DNA from: an uncultured Lachnospiraceae bacterium
Lineage (GTDB): Bacteria; Bacillota; Clostridia; Lachnospirales; Lachnospiraceae
Assembly: GCA_944383545.1 (NCBI GenBank)
Contig: CALWPY010000016.1
Coordinates: 1 to 36,974, forward strand
DNA: 36,974 nucleotides
Direction: 5' to 3'
In this document: one piece after another, positions 1 through 8,571 of the stretch
Position numbering within the stretch: the stretch's first letter is position 1
How the letters are laid out: each line of letters begins with the position of its first letter
Notes under the pieces: model-generated
Databases searched by the model: none
Told to the model about the DNA's origin: nothing
What the model saw: the letters and a program-made list of their open reading frames with translations, nothing else
Translations under genes and position numbers: made by a program

Positions 1-133
1 TTTTTTCCTTGGTACTCATTAAAAACGTTAGCTTTTAATTCAATACCCTTTTTACTGTGTTTAAGTTTCTGTTCTTCATTTTTTAAAGAATTTTCAGGGT
101 TGTCATGTTATTAATTTGTCAATGGTCCTTAAT

Positions 134-163
134 TAAAAACAGCCTTTTTTAAGGCGTTTTTTT
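134..163. terminator. Probable bidirectional terminator downstream of radA
   Basis: A GCCTT/AAGGC stem (142-146 with 151-155) has a TTTT loop, is followed by a T-tract (157-163) on the plus strand and preceded by an A-tract, so it can work in both directions. It lies about 125 bases past the radA stop. The rest of 1-288 holds no ORF or RNA gene that I can support. A gene converging from the left of the window could share this site. Confidence 0.6.
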
Positions 164-288
164 GCTGCCCCGTTTCCGAGACAGCTATTAGAATATATCA
201 CACCATTTTCATGATGTCAACAACTTTTTTCAATTTTTTTCAAAATAATTTTTTACCTGAATTTTTCACTGATTTTACAAGTAAATTC

Positions 289-1641
289 TCAAATATGCGA
301 CAATGCTTCAGAAAGCATTGAAACTCCAATCACATTAATATTCAGGTTTTCCATTTCTTTATCATAATTGGATTTTGGAATTATACATGTACTAAATCCC
401 ATCTTTGCCGCTTCTTTTACTCTTTGAAGGACATTTGTTACTCCTCTTATTTCACCTGAAAGACCTACTTCACCTATTATTACTGTCCGGTCATCAATCG
501 GTCTGTTTCTGAATCCTGAAACTATCGCAAATATTATTCCAAGGTCTGCAGCAGGGTCGTTTATTCTCATTCCACCTGCTATATTAACATACGCATCAAA
601 GCCTGCAAGATTTATACCTGCCCTCTTTTCCAAAACAGCCATTAACATGTTAACTCTGTTATAATCAACTCCCACCGCTGTTCTTCTCGGCATATTAAAA
701 TTCGTCTCGCAGACAAGTGCCTGCAATTCGAGAAGAATAGGTCTCGTGCCTTCTAATGTGGAAATCACTACAGACCCGGAAACCCCTTCAGGTCTTCCGT
801 TCAGCATGAGTTGCGAAGGATTATCCACTTCTTCAAGTCCTCGTCCTGTCATCATAAAGACTCCTACCTCGTTTGTGGAGCCAAACCTGTTTTTTACGCC
901 TCTAAGTAAACGTACCCCAGAATTTGCATCACCTTCAAAATAAATAACACTGTCAACCATGTGTTCAAGAGTACGCGGTCCGGCAACAGTACCTTCTTTC
1001 GTAACATGTCCTACAATAAATACAGCTATATCAAGCCCTTTTGCAAGCTGCATAAGTCTTGACGTAACCTCTCTTACCTGTGTTACCGTACCCGCAGACG
1101 AAGACACGTCCTCTACTGTCATAGTCTGTATGGAATCTATTATTATAACCTCATAATGTCCTTTGGATATATTACTTTCAATGTTTTCCATGCTCCCATC
1201 GCAAAGAAGCATCATATTGTTTCCAAATGCCGCAAGTCTTTCTGCCCTGAGCTTTATCTGCGCAGGAGATTCCTCTCCTGATATATACAGTACTTTCGTG
1301 CCTTTTTCTGATAGATTTTTGCACATCTGGAGAAGCAGGGTTGATTTTCCTATACCCGGGTCTCCGCCTATAAGCACAAGAGAGCCTTTTACTATACCCC
1401 CGCCTAATACTCTGTCGAGTTCTTTTATATCTGTTTTTATTCGTACTTCATCTGTTGCAGAGACATTTTCAAGGCTTGTAGGTTTAGGAATATTTCTGTT
1501 TGTTACATTCTTCTTACCTGAAGTTGTTACTTTTTCCTCAGAAAATGTATTCCACGCATGACAGCCCGGACACTGTCCCATCCATTTTGAAGACTCAAAG
1601 CCACACTCTTTACAAAAATATACTATTTTATCCTTAGCCAT
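289..1641 (-). CDS. radA: DNA repair protein RadA
   Basis: RecA-like ATPase (450 aa) that promotes branch migration and processing of recombination intermediates in the cytoplasm. An N-terminal zinc finger is formed by C10, C13, C24 and C27. The Walker A motif GGDPGIGKST is at about 92-101, the Walker B strand ending IIIDS at about 167-170, and the RadA-specific KNRFG motif at 250-254. A Lon-like C-terminal domain fills the rest. Length is normal for the family. The frame stays open upstream to 2001, but that extension is made of two copies of a GC-rich repeat and starts inside a terminator. The ATG at 1641 follows GGAGAAAGT, and the residues from there match the normal RadA N-terminus. clpC lies upstream as in many Firmicutes, but disA does not follow. 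No clear promoter was found between the repeats and the start. Confidence 0.95.
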   Translation of the reverse strand: MAKDKIVYFCKECGFESSKWMGQCPGCHAWNTFSEEKVTTSGKKNVTNRNIPKPTSLENVSATDEVRIKTDIKELDRVLGGGIVKGSLVLIGGDPGIGKSTLLLQMCKNLSEKGTKVLYISGEESPAQIKLRAERLAAFGNNMMLLCDGSMENIESNISKGHYEVIIIDSIQTMTVEDVSSSAGTVTQVREVTSRLMQLAKGLDIAVFIVGHVTKEGTVAGPRTLEHMVDSVIYFEGDANSGVRLLRGVKNRFGSTNEVGVFMMTGRGLEEVDNPSQLMLNGRPEGVSGSVVISTLEGTRPILLELQALVCETNFNMPRRTAVGVDYNRVNMLMAVLEKRAGINLAGFDAYVNIAGGMRINDPAADLGIIFAIVSGFRNRPIDDRTVIIGEVGLSGEIRGVTNVLQRVKEAAKMGFSTCIIPKSNYDKEMENLNINVIGVSMLSEALSHI

Positions 1642-1662
1642 ACTTTCTCCATAATCATAAAT

Positions 1663-1986
1663 ACACATGGACGCGACGCATAAAAATCGCTTAGCGGTAC
1701 CGCGCGCACGAAAAATCGCACTTCGTGCGATGGCGCGCGAGTAGTTCATCAATTTGTTACACAAATTGGTGAAGAACGCGATGGCGTCGCGGCTGTCCCC
1801 CTCCCGTTGGTCGGCGGAATCATTACACATGGACGCGACGCATAAAAATCGCTTCAAGGTATCGCGCGCATGAAAAATCGCACTTCGCACGATGGCGCGC
1901 GAGTAGTTCATCAATTTGTTACACAAATTGGTGAAGAACGCGATGGCGTCGCGGCTGTCCCCCTCCCGTTGGTCGGCGGAATCATT
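1663..1986. repeat. Tandem GC-rich 162-bp repeat, two copies
   Basis: Two direct copies, 1663-1824 and 1825-1986, differ by a few bases. Each copy has an outer stem (CGCGACGC near one end, GCGTCGCG towards the other), a GC-rich hairpin with a CTTCG core and CGCGCG arms, and a CATCAATTTG/CAAATTGGTG hairpin. The unit ends CCCCCTCCCGTTGGTCGGCGG, which resembles the right part of the element at 35313-35381. The unit is exactly 54 codons long with no stop in the radA frame, so it creates a spurious N-terminal extension. It fills most of the 394-base gap between radA and the next gene. The composition is far richer in GC than the flanking genes. I read it as a dispersed intergenic element, not a gene. 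Confidence 0.85.
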
Positions 1987-1992
1987 ACTGCA

Positions 1993-2021
1993 AAAAGGCA
2001 CTGCATCACGCAGCGCCTTTT
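1993..2021 (-). terminator. Terminator of the clpC transcription unit
   Basis: Read on the minus strand, the arms AAAAGGC.CTGC and GCAG.GCCTTTT form a stem with one mismatch and a 5-base loop, followed by a run of T. It is nearly symmetric and could also act on the plus strand. It ends the unit containing clpC and the 137-residue protein before the radA repeats. Confidence 0.75.
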
Positions 2022-2035
2022 CATTTTACGTCACA

Positions 2036-2449
2036 CTACATTTTTTCAATGACAACATCTACAGATTCATTTTCGGCAAGTTCAACACTTATGCTCAGCT
2101 TTCCGCCGAGATTGGTTTTCATCTTTCCTACATATACATTATCAACATGAACCTTGTATTCCTTTTCAGCTTCAAATTCAAGTGTTATCTGTGCGTCCTT
2201 ATCGCCCTCCACACTGAACATTACCTTTTTGTCTGTGGCTCTGAATCCGTGTACTGTGGTACCCGGTACAGATTCATATACAAACATCCCGTTCTTTTCG
2301 AGCTTGGTAATTTCATCAAATGTCTTTATCTTGTAGCTGTCTCCGTTGTACTGAAATCCATCCTTCTTGGTTTTGGAAGTGAGATTGTAATTTCCAAAAC
2401 TTAAGGAGCCGTCTTCTTCCTCACGGATGAGTTCATCTACTACTGCCAT
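2036..2449 (-). CDS. Conserved Lachnospiraceae protein, 137 aa, function unknown
   Basis: A small acidic cytoplasmic protein with no signal peptide or membrane segment. It begins MAVVDELIREEEDGSLSFG and is rich in predicted beta strands. The central stretch KLEKNGMFVYESVPGT and the later KMKTNLGGKLS are the most family-like segments. From memory, similar proteins in Lachnospiraceae carry the label endosialidase. I see no glycosidase catalytic motif and would not transfer that function. The start is the ATG at 2449 after AGGAGGATAAACC. The frame runs 16 codons further upstream without a ribosome site. It follows clpC by about 90 bases and shares its terminator, so a link with ClpC is possible but unproven. 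Confidence 0.7.
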   Translation of the reverse strand: MAVVDELIREEEDGSLSFGNYNLTSKTKKDGFQYNGDSYKIKTFDEITKLEKNGMFVYESVPGTTVHGFRATDKKVMFSVEGDKDAQITLEFEAEKEYKVHVDNVYVGKMKTNLGGKLSISVELAENESVDVVIEKM

Positions 2450-2541
2450 TGGTTTATCCTCCTCTTGTATTATAAGAGCTTCACTGTTTTCACACAACTT
2501 ATTATATTACAGTTTCAGCTTTTTTTCTACATGTTTTAACA

Positions 2542-4992
2542 TTACTTCACAGAAAATTTTATTTTATTATCCTTTACAGAAATGCTCACCTTATCGCCTG
2601 CCTTTATATCGCCTTTAAGGAGTTCCTGTGCCAGTTCATCCTCAACATAGGTCTGTATTGCACGCTTAAGCGGACGGGCACCGTATTTTTTATCGTAGCC
2701 CTTTTCAAATACATATTTCTTAAGAGTCTCGCCGTAAGAAATTTTTATACCAAGGTTGTCTTCAGCACGCTTCTTTAATTCCTTAAGCATTAAGGAAGCA
2801 ATATTTATGACATCTTCTTCCGTAAGTGAGCGGAATACTATAATGTCATCAATTCGGTTAAGAAATTCCGGCTTAAACATCCTCTTAACCTCATCCATTA
2901 CATTATCTTTCATATCCTTATGGTCACTTTCAGCATCATCACTTGCCAGAAATCCAAGCTTCTTAGGGTCTACAATGCTTCTTGCTCCCGCATTAGACGT
3001 CATAATTATTATCGTATTTTTAAAATCTACTTTTCGTCCCTGGGAATCCGTAATCATTCCGTCATCCAAAACCTGAAGAAGTACGTTAAAAACATCAGGA
3101 TGTGCCTTTTCAATTTCATCAAACAGTACAACTGAATAAGGATGCTTTCTTACATTTTCGGAAAGCTGTCCTCCTTCCTCAAATCCGACATATCCCGGAG
3201 GTGAGCCTATCATTTTAGACACGCTGTGCTTCTCCATATATTCAGACATGTCTACCCTTATGATATTTGCCTCGTCACCAAATAACACTTCAGCCAGTGC
3301 TTTTGAAAGCTCAGTTTTTCCAACTCCGGTAGGTCCGAGGAAAAGGAATGAGCCTATAGGCCTCTTAGGGTCTTTAAGCCCTACCCTGCCTCTTCTTATT
3401 GCCTTTGCCACTGCATTTACAGCTTCATCCTGTCCTATTACCCTCTTATGGAGAGTCTCCTCAAGCTTAAGCAGTCTCTGCTGCTCTGACTGTGTAATTT
3501 TACTTATCGGTATTTTTGTCCATAAAGATACGACATCAGCCACATCTTCTGCATTAACTATTCCTACATCCCTGTCTTTTAAAGATTTGCTTCTGTTAAT
3601 TCTTAAAATCTTTTTATCGGCTTCATCAAGCTTTTCCCTGATTTCAGATGCCTTTTCATAATCTCCGTCAGAAAGAGCCTCCTCCAGATTTCTCTCCAGC
3701 TCATTTTTTTCTCTTTCTATACCTGATGCAGATTTTGTTCCCGTAATCATACCCAGTCTCTTTCTGGCGGCAGCTTCGTCAATTAAATCTATTGCCTTAT
3801 CAGGAAGAAATCTGTCATTAATATATCTTATTGAATAATTAACAGCTGCAAGAAGCGCTTCTTCCGTAATGGTAACATTGTGGTGTTCTTCGTATTTATA
3901 GACAATTCCTCTCAAAATTTCCATTGTCTCATCTTTGTCCGGCTCTTCCACATAAACAGGCTGGAATCTTCTTTCAAGTGCGGCATCTTTTTCAATGTAT
4001 TTTCTGTATTCTGTTCTTGTTGTAGCGCCTATTATCTGAATTTCTCCTCTTGATAAAGAAGGCTTCAAAATATTAGAGGCATCCATCGCACCCTCGGCGC
4101 CTCCGGCACCTATAATGGTATGAAGTTCATCTATAAAAAGAATTACATTTCCTGCAGCGCGCACTTCATTTATAACCCTCTTTATTCTCTCTTCAAATTC
4201 ACCTCTGTATTTTGAGCCTGCCACCATGGCAGATAAATCCAGACAAAGAAGTCTTTTATCTCTTAAGGTTTCCGGTACATCTCCTGCTGATATAAGCTGT
4301 GCCAGTCCCTCTACTACCGCAGTTTTTCCTACTCCGGGCTCACCTACAAGACATGGGTTATTTTTCATTCTTCTGCTTAAAATCTGCATGACTCTTTGAA
4401 TTTCCTCATGTCTTCCCACTACGGGGTCAAGACCTCCTTCCAGAGCTAGCTTGGTTAAATCCTTACTGAACTGCTCAAGTGTAGGAGTTGGTGATTTCTT
4501 CTTGGCTGCACCGTTTTTAATACCGTTATACTCTTTCTTTGCCGTCTGTGCATCCACTCCGCATGCAGTAAGTGTTTCAATGTAAAGTCTCTGGATGCTG
4601 ATATTAAGGGCGGCAATAAACTTAAGCGCCACTGAATCCTGCGATTTAAGTATGGCAAGAAGGAGATGTTCCGTGCCTATACCGGTTGCTTTAAGTCTTG
4701 CGGCCTCTTTACCTGCCTCCTCTAAAAGCAGGTCAGCTCTTCTTGTATATCCGCCTTTTCCTTTAGCATCCATCAAATCACCATCATCATCTCTGAGACG
4801 ATTCATAAGCATATCAAGTTTCGTTTTATCTATGCCGTTTTCGGCAAGTACTTTATAAGCGGTACCCTTTTCTATCTCTACCAAGCCAAAAAGAATATGC
4901 TCACTTCCAATATAGCTTTGTCCAAGAGAATCAGCAATTTTTCCCGCACTGTCAAGTGCTTTTTGTGCGAGAGCCGTAAATTTTAGTCTCAT
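2542..4992 (-). CDS. clpC: ATP-dependent Clp protease ATPase subunit ClpC
   Basis: Hexameric AAA+ unfoldase (816 aa) that feeds substrates to ClpP. Two N-terminal Clp repeats (1-145) bind adaptors. The first AAA+ module has Walker A GEPGVGKT at 217-224 and Walker B FIDE at 286-289. A UVR-type coiled coil at about 425-465 marks ClpC rather than ClpA or ClpB. The second module has GPTGVGKT at 553-560 and FDE at 624-626. LGF at 679-681 is the expected ClpP-docking tripeptide. The start codon overlaps the stop of the GntR gene in ATGA with GGAGG just upstream, so translation is probably coupled. The usual low-GC Firmicute partners ctsR, mcsA and mcsB are absent here. A GntR regulator takes the position of ctsR. 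Confidence 0.95.
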   Translation of the reverse strand: MRLKFTALAQKALDSAGKIADSLGQSYIGSEHILFGLVEIEKGTAYKVLAENGIDKTKLDMLMNRLRDDDGDLMDAKGKGGYTRRADLLLEEAGKEAARLKATGIGTEHLLLAILKSQDSVALKFIAALNISIQRLYIETLTACGVDAQTAKKEYNGIKNGAAKKKSPTPTLEQFSKDLTKLALEGGLDPVVGRHEEIQRVMQILSRRMKNNPCLVGEPGVGKTAVVEGLAQLISAGDVPETLRDKRLLCLDLSAMVAGSKYRGEFEERIKRVINEVRAAGNVILFIDELHTIIGAGGAEGAMDASNILKPSLSRGEIQIIGATTRTEYRKYIEKDAALERRFQPVYVEEPDKDETMEILRGIVYKYEEHHNVTITEEALLAAVNYSIRYINDRFLPDKAIDLIDEAAARKRLGMITGTKSASGIEREKNELERNLEEALSDGDYEKASEIREKLDEADKKILRINRSKSLKDRDVGIVNAEDVADVVSLWTKIPISKITQSEQQRLLKLEETLHKRVIGQDEAVNAVAKAIRRGRVGLKDPKRPIGSFLFLGPTGVGKTELSKALAEVLFGDEANIIRVDMSEYMEKHSVSKMIGSPPGYVGFEEGGQLSENVRKHPYSVVLFDEIEKAHPDVFNVLLQVLDDGMITDSQGRKVDFKNTIIIMTSNAGARSIVDPKKLGFLASDDAESDHKDMKDNVMDEVKRMFKPEFLNRIDDIIVFRSLTEEDVINIASLMLKELKKRAEDNLGIKISYGETLKKYVFEKGYDKKYGARPLKRAIQTYVEDELAQELLKGDIKAGDKVSISVKDNKIKFSVK

Positions 4993-5384
4993 ACTTTCCC
5001 TCCGTCCTGACTATATCCAAATTGATTATACATGTCTGCTATAATTTCTTTCATTTCTTCCAAACTTATGTCTTTGCATATTGCTTCTGCAACAATGACT
5101 TTCATATCGACATTCATCGTCTGGACATGCTGCACTTTGCTTTCCATATCGACGCAGACTACAGCACCCTTTCTTCTGTCCAGTTTCAGATATCCGTCAT
5201 TTCTAAGCATTGCATATGCCTTATTTACTGTATGCATGTTGACACCAAGTTCATTTGCAAGCTGTCTCACTGAAGGAAGGGAATCCCCTTCCTTTATTTC
5301 TGATTGCGCGATTCCTATGATTATTTGATTTCTTAGCTGCATATATATAGCTTCGTCGCTGTTAAAATCAACTTTCAGTATCAT
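4989..5384 (-). CDS. GntR-family regulator, YtrA-like
   Basis: A 131-residue DNA-binding repressor candidate. It has the GntR winged helix at about 10-75, with the typical IYMQLRNQIIIGI helix, LPSVRQLANELGVN recognition region and TVNKAYAMLRNDGYL. A short C-terminal tail of about 50 residues lacks an effector-binding domain, as in the YtrA subfamily. The ATG at 5384 sits six bases after GAGGG. The ATG at 5390 directly abuts GAGGG and is less likely. The gene overlaps clpC by four bases, so it is likely to regulate its own unit. YtrA members usually sit beside ABC transporters, so pairing with clpC is worth noting. The ligand and operator are unknown. Confidence 0.85.
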   Translation of the reverse strand: MILKVDFNSDEAIYMQLRNQIIIGIAQSEIKEGDSLPSVRQLANELGVNMHTVNKAYAMLRNDGYLKLDRRKGAVVCVDMESKVQHVQTMNVDMKVIVAEAICKDISLEEMKEIIADMYNQFGYSQDGGKV

Positions 5385-5422
5385 ATTCATCCCTCACTTT
5401 ACTTTTGTAACCATTTATATGA

Positions 5423-6694
5423 TTACTGTTCATCTATTGCCTTTCCGATATCATGTCTCATGTATTTATTATCAAAGTCTATCCAGTTAACTGCCTCATA
5501 TGCATTTGCTCTTGCTTTAAAGAGGTCGTCACCTTTTGCCGTAACTCCCAGCACACGTCCTCCGTTTGTAACTACACCTTCATCAGTAAGTTTAGTTCCG
5601 GCATGGAAGACATAATAGCCGTCTTTATCTTTAAAATTATCCAGACCTTTTATAAGGAATCCCTTCTCATAATGCTCAGGATAACCGTCCGAAGCAAGAA
5701 CTACACATACGGCAGCATTGTCCTCAAACTGTAAATCCACATCTTTAAGTTTTCCGTCAATACATGCTTCCATTACATCTATTATATCATTTTTAAGTCT
5801 TGGAATAACTACCTGTGCCTCAGGGTCTCCGAATCTGGCATTGTACTCTAAAACCTTTGGTCCGTCTTCTGTAAGCATAAGTCCGACAAAAAGTACGCCC
5901 TTAAAATCTCTTCCTTCCTGTTTCATGGCTGCCATTGTAGGCTTATATATTTTTTCCATACAGAATTCATTTATTTCATCAGTATAGAAAGGACTTGGTG
6001 AAAATGTACCCATTCCTCCCGTATTAAGTCCTTTATCCCCATCCTTTGCCCTCTTATGGTCCTGGGCAGATGTCATTGGCTTTATGTCTGTTCCGTCACA
6101 GAAACAGAGTACGGAAACTTCTCTTCCTGTCATAAATTCTTCTATGACAATTCTGTCTCCTGCCTTTCCAAACTGCTTGTCCAGCATAAGTGTTTTAACA
6201 CCGTTCTTTGCGTCTTCAAGAGTATTACATATAAGAACTCCCTTTCCGAGTGCAAGTCCGTCTGCCTTTAAAACTATTGGCATTTTTGCCGTTTCAAGAT
6301 ATTCTAAAGCCTTTTTGGGGTCATCAAATGTCTCATATGCAGCAGAAGGAATATTATACTTTTTCATAAGGTCCTTGGAAAATGCCTTGGAGCCTTCTAT
6401 TATGGCGGCATTTTTAGCAGGTCCGAATACGCGGAAGCCCACTTCTGAAAACGCATCTGCTGCTCCTGCCACAAGAGGGTCATCCGGTCCTACTATTACA
6501 AGGTCAATTTCCTTTTCCTTTGCAAAAGTAACTAATCTTTCAAAGTCCATTACAGATATATCCACACATTCGGCAACTTCGCTGATTCCTGCATTTCCCG
6601 GTGCCGCATAAAGCTTCGTAACCTTTGGGCTTTTGCTTACCTTCCATGCTATTGCATGCTCTCTTCCGCCGCCGCCTACTATTAATACCTTCAT
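5423..6694 (-). CDS. purD: Phosphoribosylamine-glycine ligase
   Basis: Catalyses the second step of de novo purine synthesis: phosphoribosylamine, glycine and ATP give GAR. The protein (423 aa) begins MKVLIVGGGGREHAIAW, the usual PurD start. The ATP-grasp fold includes KADGLALGKGV and the family signature NTGGMGTFSPSP. The terminal part holds the C-terminal PurD domain. The start at 6694 follows AAGGAGGAACTT. The open frame reaches 6766 but would overlap purN without a ribosome site. It lies 26 bases after purN and 38 bases before the GntR gene, so purMND may be cotranscribed with gntR-clpC. I see no terminator between them. Confidence 0.95.
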   Translation of the reverse strand: MKVLIVGGGGREHAIAWKVSKSPKVTKLYAAPGNAGISEVAECVDISVMDFERLVTFAKEKEIDLVIVGPDDPLVAGAADAFSEVGFRVFGPAKNAAIIEGSKAFSKDLMKKYNIPSAAYETFDDPKKALEYLETAKMPIVLKADGLALGKGVLICNTLEDAKNGVKTLMLDKQFGKAGDRIVIEEFMTGREVSVLCFCDGTDIKPMTSAQDHKRAKDGDKGLNTGGMGTFSPSPFYTDEINEFCMEKIYKPTMAAMKQEGRDFKGVLFVGLMLTEDGPKVLEYNARFGDPEAQVVIPRLKNDIIDVMEACIDGKLKDVDLQFEDNAAVCVVLASDGYPEHYEKGFLIKGLDNFKDKDGYYVFHAGTKLTDEGVVTNGGRVLGVTAKGDDLFKARANAYEAVNWIDFDNKYMRHDIGKAIDEQ

Positions 6695-6720
6695 AAGTTC
6701 CTCCTTTATATCAAATCCTC

Positions 6721-7308
6721 TTAACTGTTTGCTATCATATTGATTGCCGCAGGCAGTAATTTCCACTCTGCCTCCTCCATTACACGCTGCTGAAGTGTCT
6801 TAGGGGTATCTCCCTCTTTTACTTCTACAGCCTTCTGCATAATGATAGGTCCGGTATCAGTTCCCTTATCCACATAATGCACGGTTGCCCCAGTTATCTT
6901 TACGCCTCTTTCCAGTGCCGCTTCGTGCACCTTAAGTCCGTAATAACCTGTTCCGCAGAACGACGGAATAAGAGACGGATGTATGTTTATTATTTTGTTT
7001 TCATATTTATCTATCATTTCTCCCGGTATTACCACAAGAAATCCGGCAAGCACGATTAAATCAGGGGCAAGGTCATCTACTGCTTTAAGAAGAGCCCTGT
7101 TAAACTCCTCTCTGGAAGAAAAATCTTTAGGAGATACTATATGTGCACTTATCCCTGCTTTTTCTGCCCTTTCTAATGCATAGGCATTATAATTATTGCT
7201 TACAACACCGACAATTTCGGTATTTGTAATTGTACCGTCATTAACTGCATCAATTATAGCCTGAAGATTTGTGCCTCCTCCCGAAACAAGTACAACTACT
7301 CTCAGCAT
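6721..7308 (-). CDS. purN: Phosphoribosylglycinamide formyltransferase
   Basis: Folate-dependent GAR transformylase (195 aa), making formyl-GAR with 10-formyl-THF. The N-terminal [10 protein letters not shown] binds the phosphoribosyl group. [11 protein letters not shown] carries the catalytic Asn and His, and [18 protein letters not shown] carries the catalytic Asp, so the active site is complete. The length is usual. The start overlaps the purM stop by seven bases with AAGGAG upstream, suggesting translational coupling inside purM-purN-purD. Confidence 0.95.
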   Translation of the reverse strand: MLRVVVLVSGGGTNLQAIIDAVNDGTITNTEIVGVVSNNYNAYALERAEKAGISAHIVSPKDFSSREEFNRALLKAVDDLAPDLIVLAGFLVVIPGEMIDKYENKIINIHPSLIPSFCGTGYYGLKVHEAALERGVKITGATVHYVDKGTDTGPIIMQKAVEVKEGDTPKTLQQRVMEEAEWKLLPAAINMIANS

Positions 7309-8327
7309 AATATTACTCCTTCTTTTCCTTCTACTGTTTCACCAATAATATATGCCTTCTCACCTGCATCAGCCAGAGCCTTAAGAGTCTTTTCAGAATC
7401 CTGAGGGTCTACGGCACATACCATTCCGATACCCATGTTATAAGTATTGTACATCATATGCTCTGAAACATTTCCTTTTTCGGCCATAAGTTTAAATATT
7501 GCCGGAACTTCATATGAATCCTTTTTAACAGAAGCCGTAATTCCTTCCGGAAGCATTCTCGGAATATTTTCATAGAAACCACCGCCTGTAATATGGCTGC
7601 AGCCCTTTATTTTTACTCCTGCATCCTTAACCGCTCTTAATGCCTTTACATAAATCTTTGTAGGCTCAAGAAGTGCTTCACCAAGCGTCTTTCCAAGTTC
7701 ATCATAATATGTGTCAAGCGACTCCTTATTCATATCAAATATTTTTCTTACAAGTGAAAAGCCGTTGCTGTGAACTCCGCTTGAAGCTATACCTATCAGT
7801 ACGTCTCCCGGTTTAATATCTTTGCCTGTAATTAAATCTTTTTCATCAACAATACCTACTGCAAATCCTGCCAAATCATATTCATCTTCAGGATAAAATC
7901 CCGGCATTTCTGCGGTTTCACCACCTATAAGCGCCGCATTTGACTGAATACAGCCCTCTGCAACACCGCTGACTATCTCTGCAATTTTTTCAGGATAATT
8001 TTTTCCGCATGCAATATAATCCAGGAAAAAAAGTGGCTCTCCGCCTGCACATGCGATATCATTTACGCACATTGCCACGCAATCTATTCCTATGGTGTTA
8101 TGCTTATCCATGATAAATGCCAGTTTGAGCTTTGTTCCGACACCATCTGTTCCCGATACGAGAGTAGGCTTTTCCATTTCTTTAAACTTTTCCATGGAAA
8201 AGGCGCCTGAAAACCCTCCGAGGTTTGTAAGAACTTCATCTCTCATGGTCTTTTTTACATGCTCCTTCATAAGTTCAACCGACTTATAGCCTGCTTCAAT
8301 GTCTACACCGGCATTTTTGTAATCCAT
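7302..8327 (-). CDS. purM: Phosphoribosylformylglycinamidine cyclo-ligase
   Basis: AIR synthetase (341 aa): ATP-dependent ring closure of FGAM to AIR. It begins [18 protein letters not shown] and has the PurM signature [13 protein letters not shown], the [10 protein letters not shown] motif and [14 protein letters not shown] near the C-terminal domain. The start at 8327 is chosen by AGGAGG nine bases upstream. The longer frame to 8450 runs through the promoter. It is the first gene of the pur unit, 30 bases after the predicted -10 box. Confidence 0.95.
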   Translation of the reverse strand: MDYKNAGVDIEAGYKSVELMKEHVKKTMRDEVLTNLGGFSGAFSMEKFKEMEKPTLVSGTDGVGTKLKLAFIMDKHNTIGIDCVAMCVNDIACAGGEPLFFLDYIACGKNYPEKIAEIVSGVAEGCIQSNAALIGGETAEMPGFYPEDEYDLAGFAVGIVDEKDLITGKDIKPGDVLIGIASSGVHSNGFSLVRKIFDMNKESLDTYYDELGKTLGEALLEPTKIYVKALRAVKDAGVKIKGCSHITGGGFYENIPRMLPEGITASVKKDSYEVPAIFKLMAEKGNVSEHMMYNTYNMGIGMVCAVDPQDSEKTLKALADAGEKAYIIGETVEGKEGVILC

Positions 8328-8363
8328 CTCATTTGTCCTCCTAAGGTCATAATTTGTACAATT

Positions 8364-8392
8364 ATTATAGTTGAAATAGAACAGTTTGTAAA
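8364..8392 (-). promoter_or_regulatory. purM promoter
   Basis: On the minus strand, TTTACA and TATAAT are separated by exactly 17 bases, close to the sigma-A consensus. The expected start gives a leader of about 30 bases, too short for a riboswitch. Confidence 0.8.
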
Positions 8393-8452
8393 CACCAATG
8401 ACATAAATGTTTAAATAATTTACACAAATGGAGACTTTTAATATCTTCATAA

Positions 8453-8481
8453 TTGCATGATAATCTTATTTATGCTAAAAT
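8453..8481 (+). promoter_or_regulatory. Promoter of the diguanylate cyclase gene
   Basis: TTGCAT, a 17-base spacer and TAAAAT, with a TG one base before the -10 (extended -10). It diverges from the purM promoter about 60 bases away. The leader is about 85 bases. Confidence 0.7.
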
Positions 8482-8495
8482 TTTATTTAAATAAG

Positions 8496-8534
8496 CTGAA
8501 TGAAGGGGATGAATAAAATTATCATTCAGTTTTT
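8496..8534 (+). promoter_or_regulatory. Leader hairpin, possible attenuator
   Basis: CTGAATGA (8496-8503) and TCATTCAG (8522-8529) form an 8-bp stem with an 18-base loop, directly followed by TTTTT. It lies in the predicted 5' leader of the diguanylate cyclase gene, so it could stop transcription early. I found no competing stem or ligand motif. Confidence 0.4.
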
Positions 8535-8571
8535 ATCACATTATTTAGTTCTATATTTTGGGGGATTCTAA

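Noticed and set aside
1663-1986. CRISPR array
   Set aside because: Only two long direct repeats, no short repeats with unique spacers.
1642-2001. N-terminal extension of RadA in the open frame
   Set aside because: It is made of repeat DNA, begins in a terminator stem, has no ribosome site, and RadA is complete from 1641.
2036-2449. Endosialidase function for the 137-residue protein
   Set aside because: The label is remembered from databases, but the protein is too short and shows no glycosidase motif.
8328-8450. Longer N-terminus for PurM
   Set aside because: Runs through the -10 and -35 boxes; the ribosome site supports 8327.
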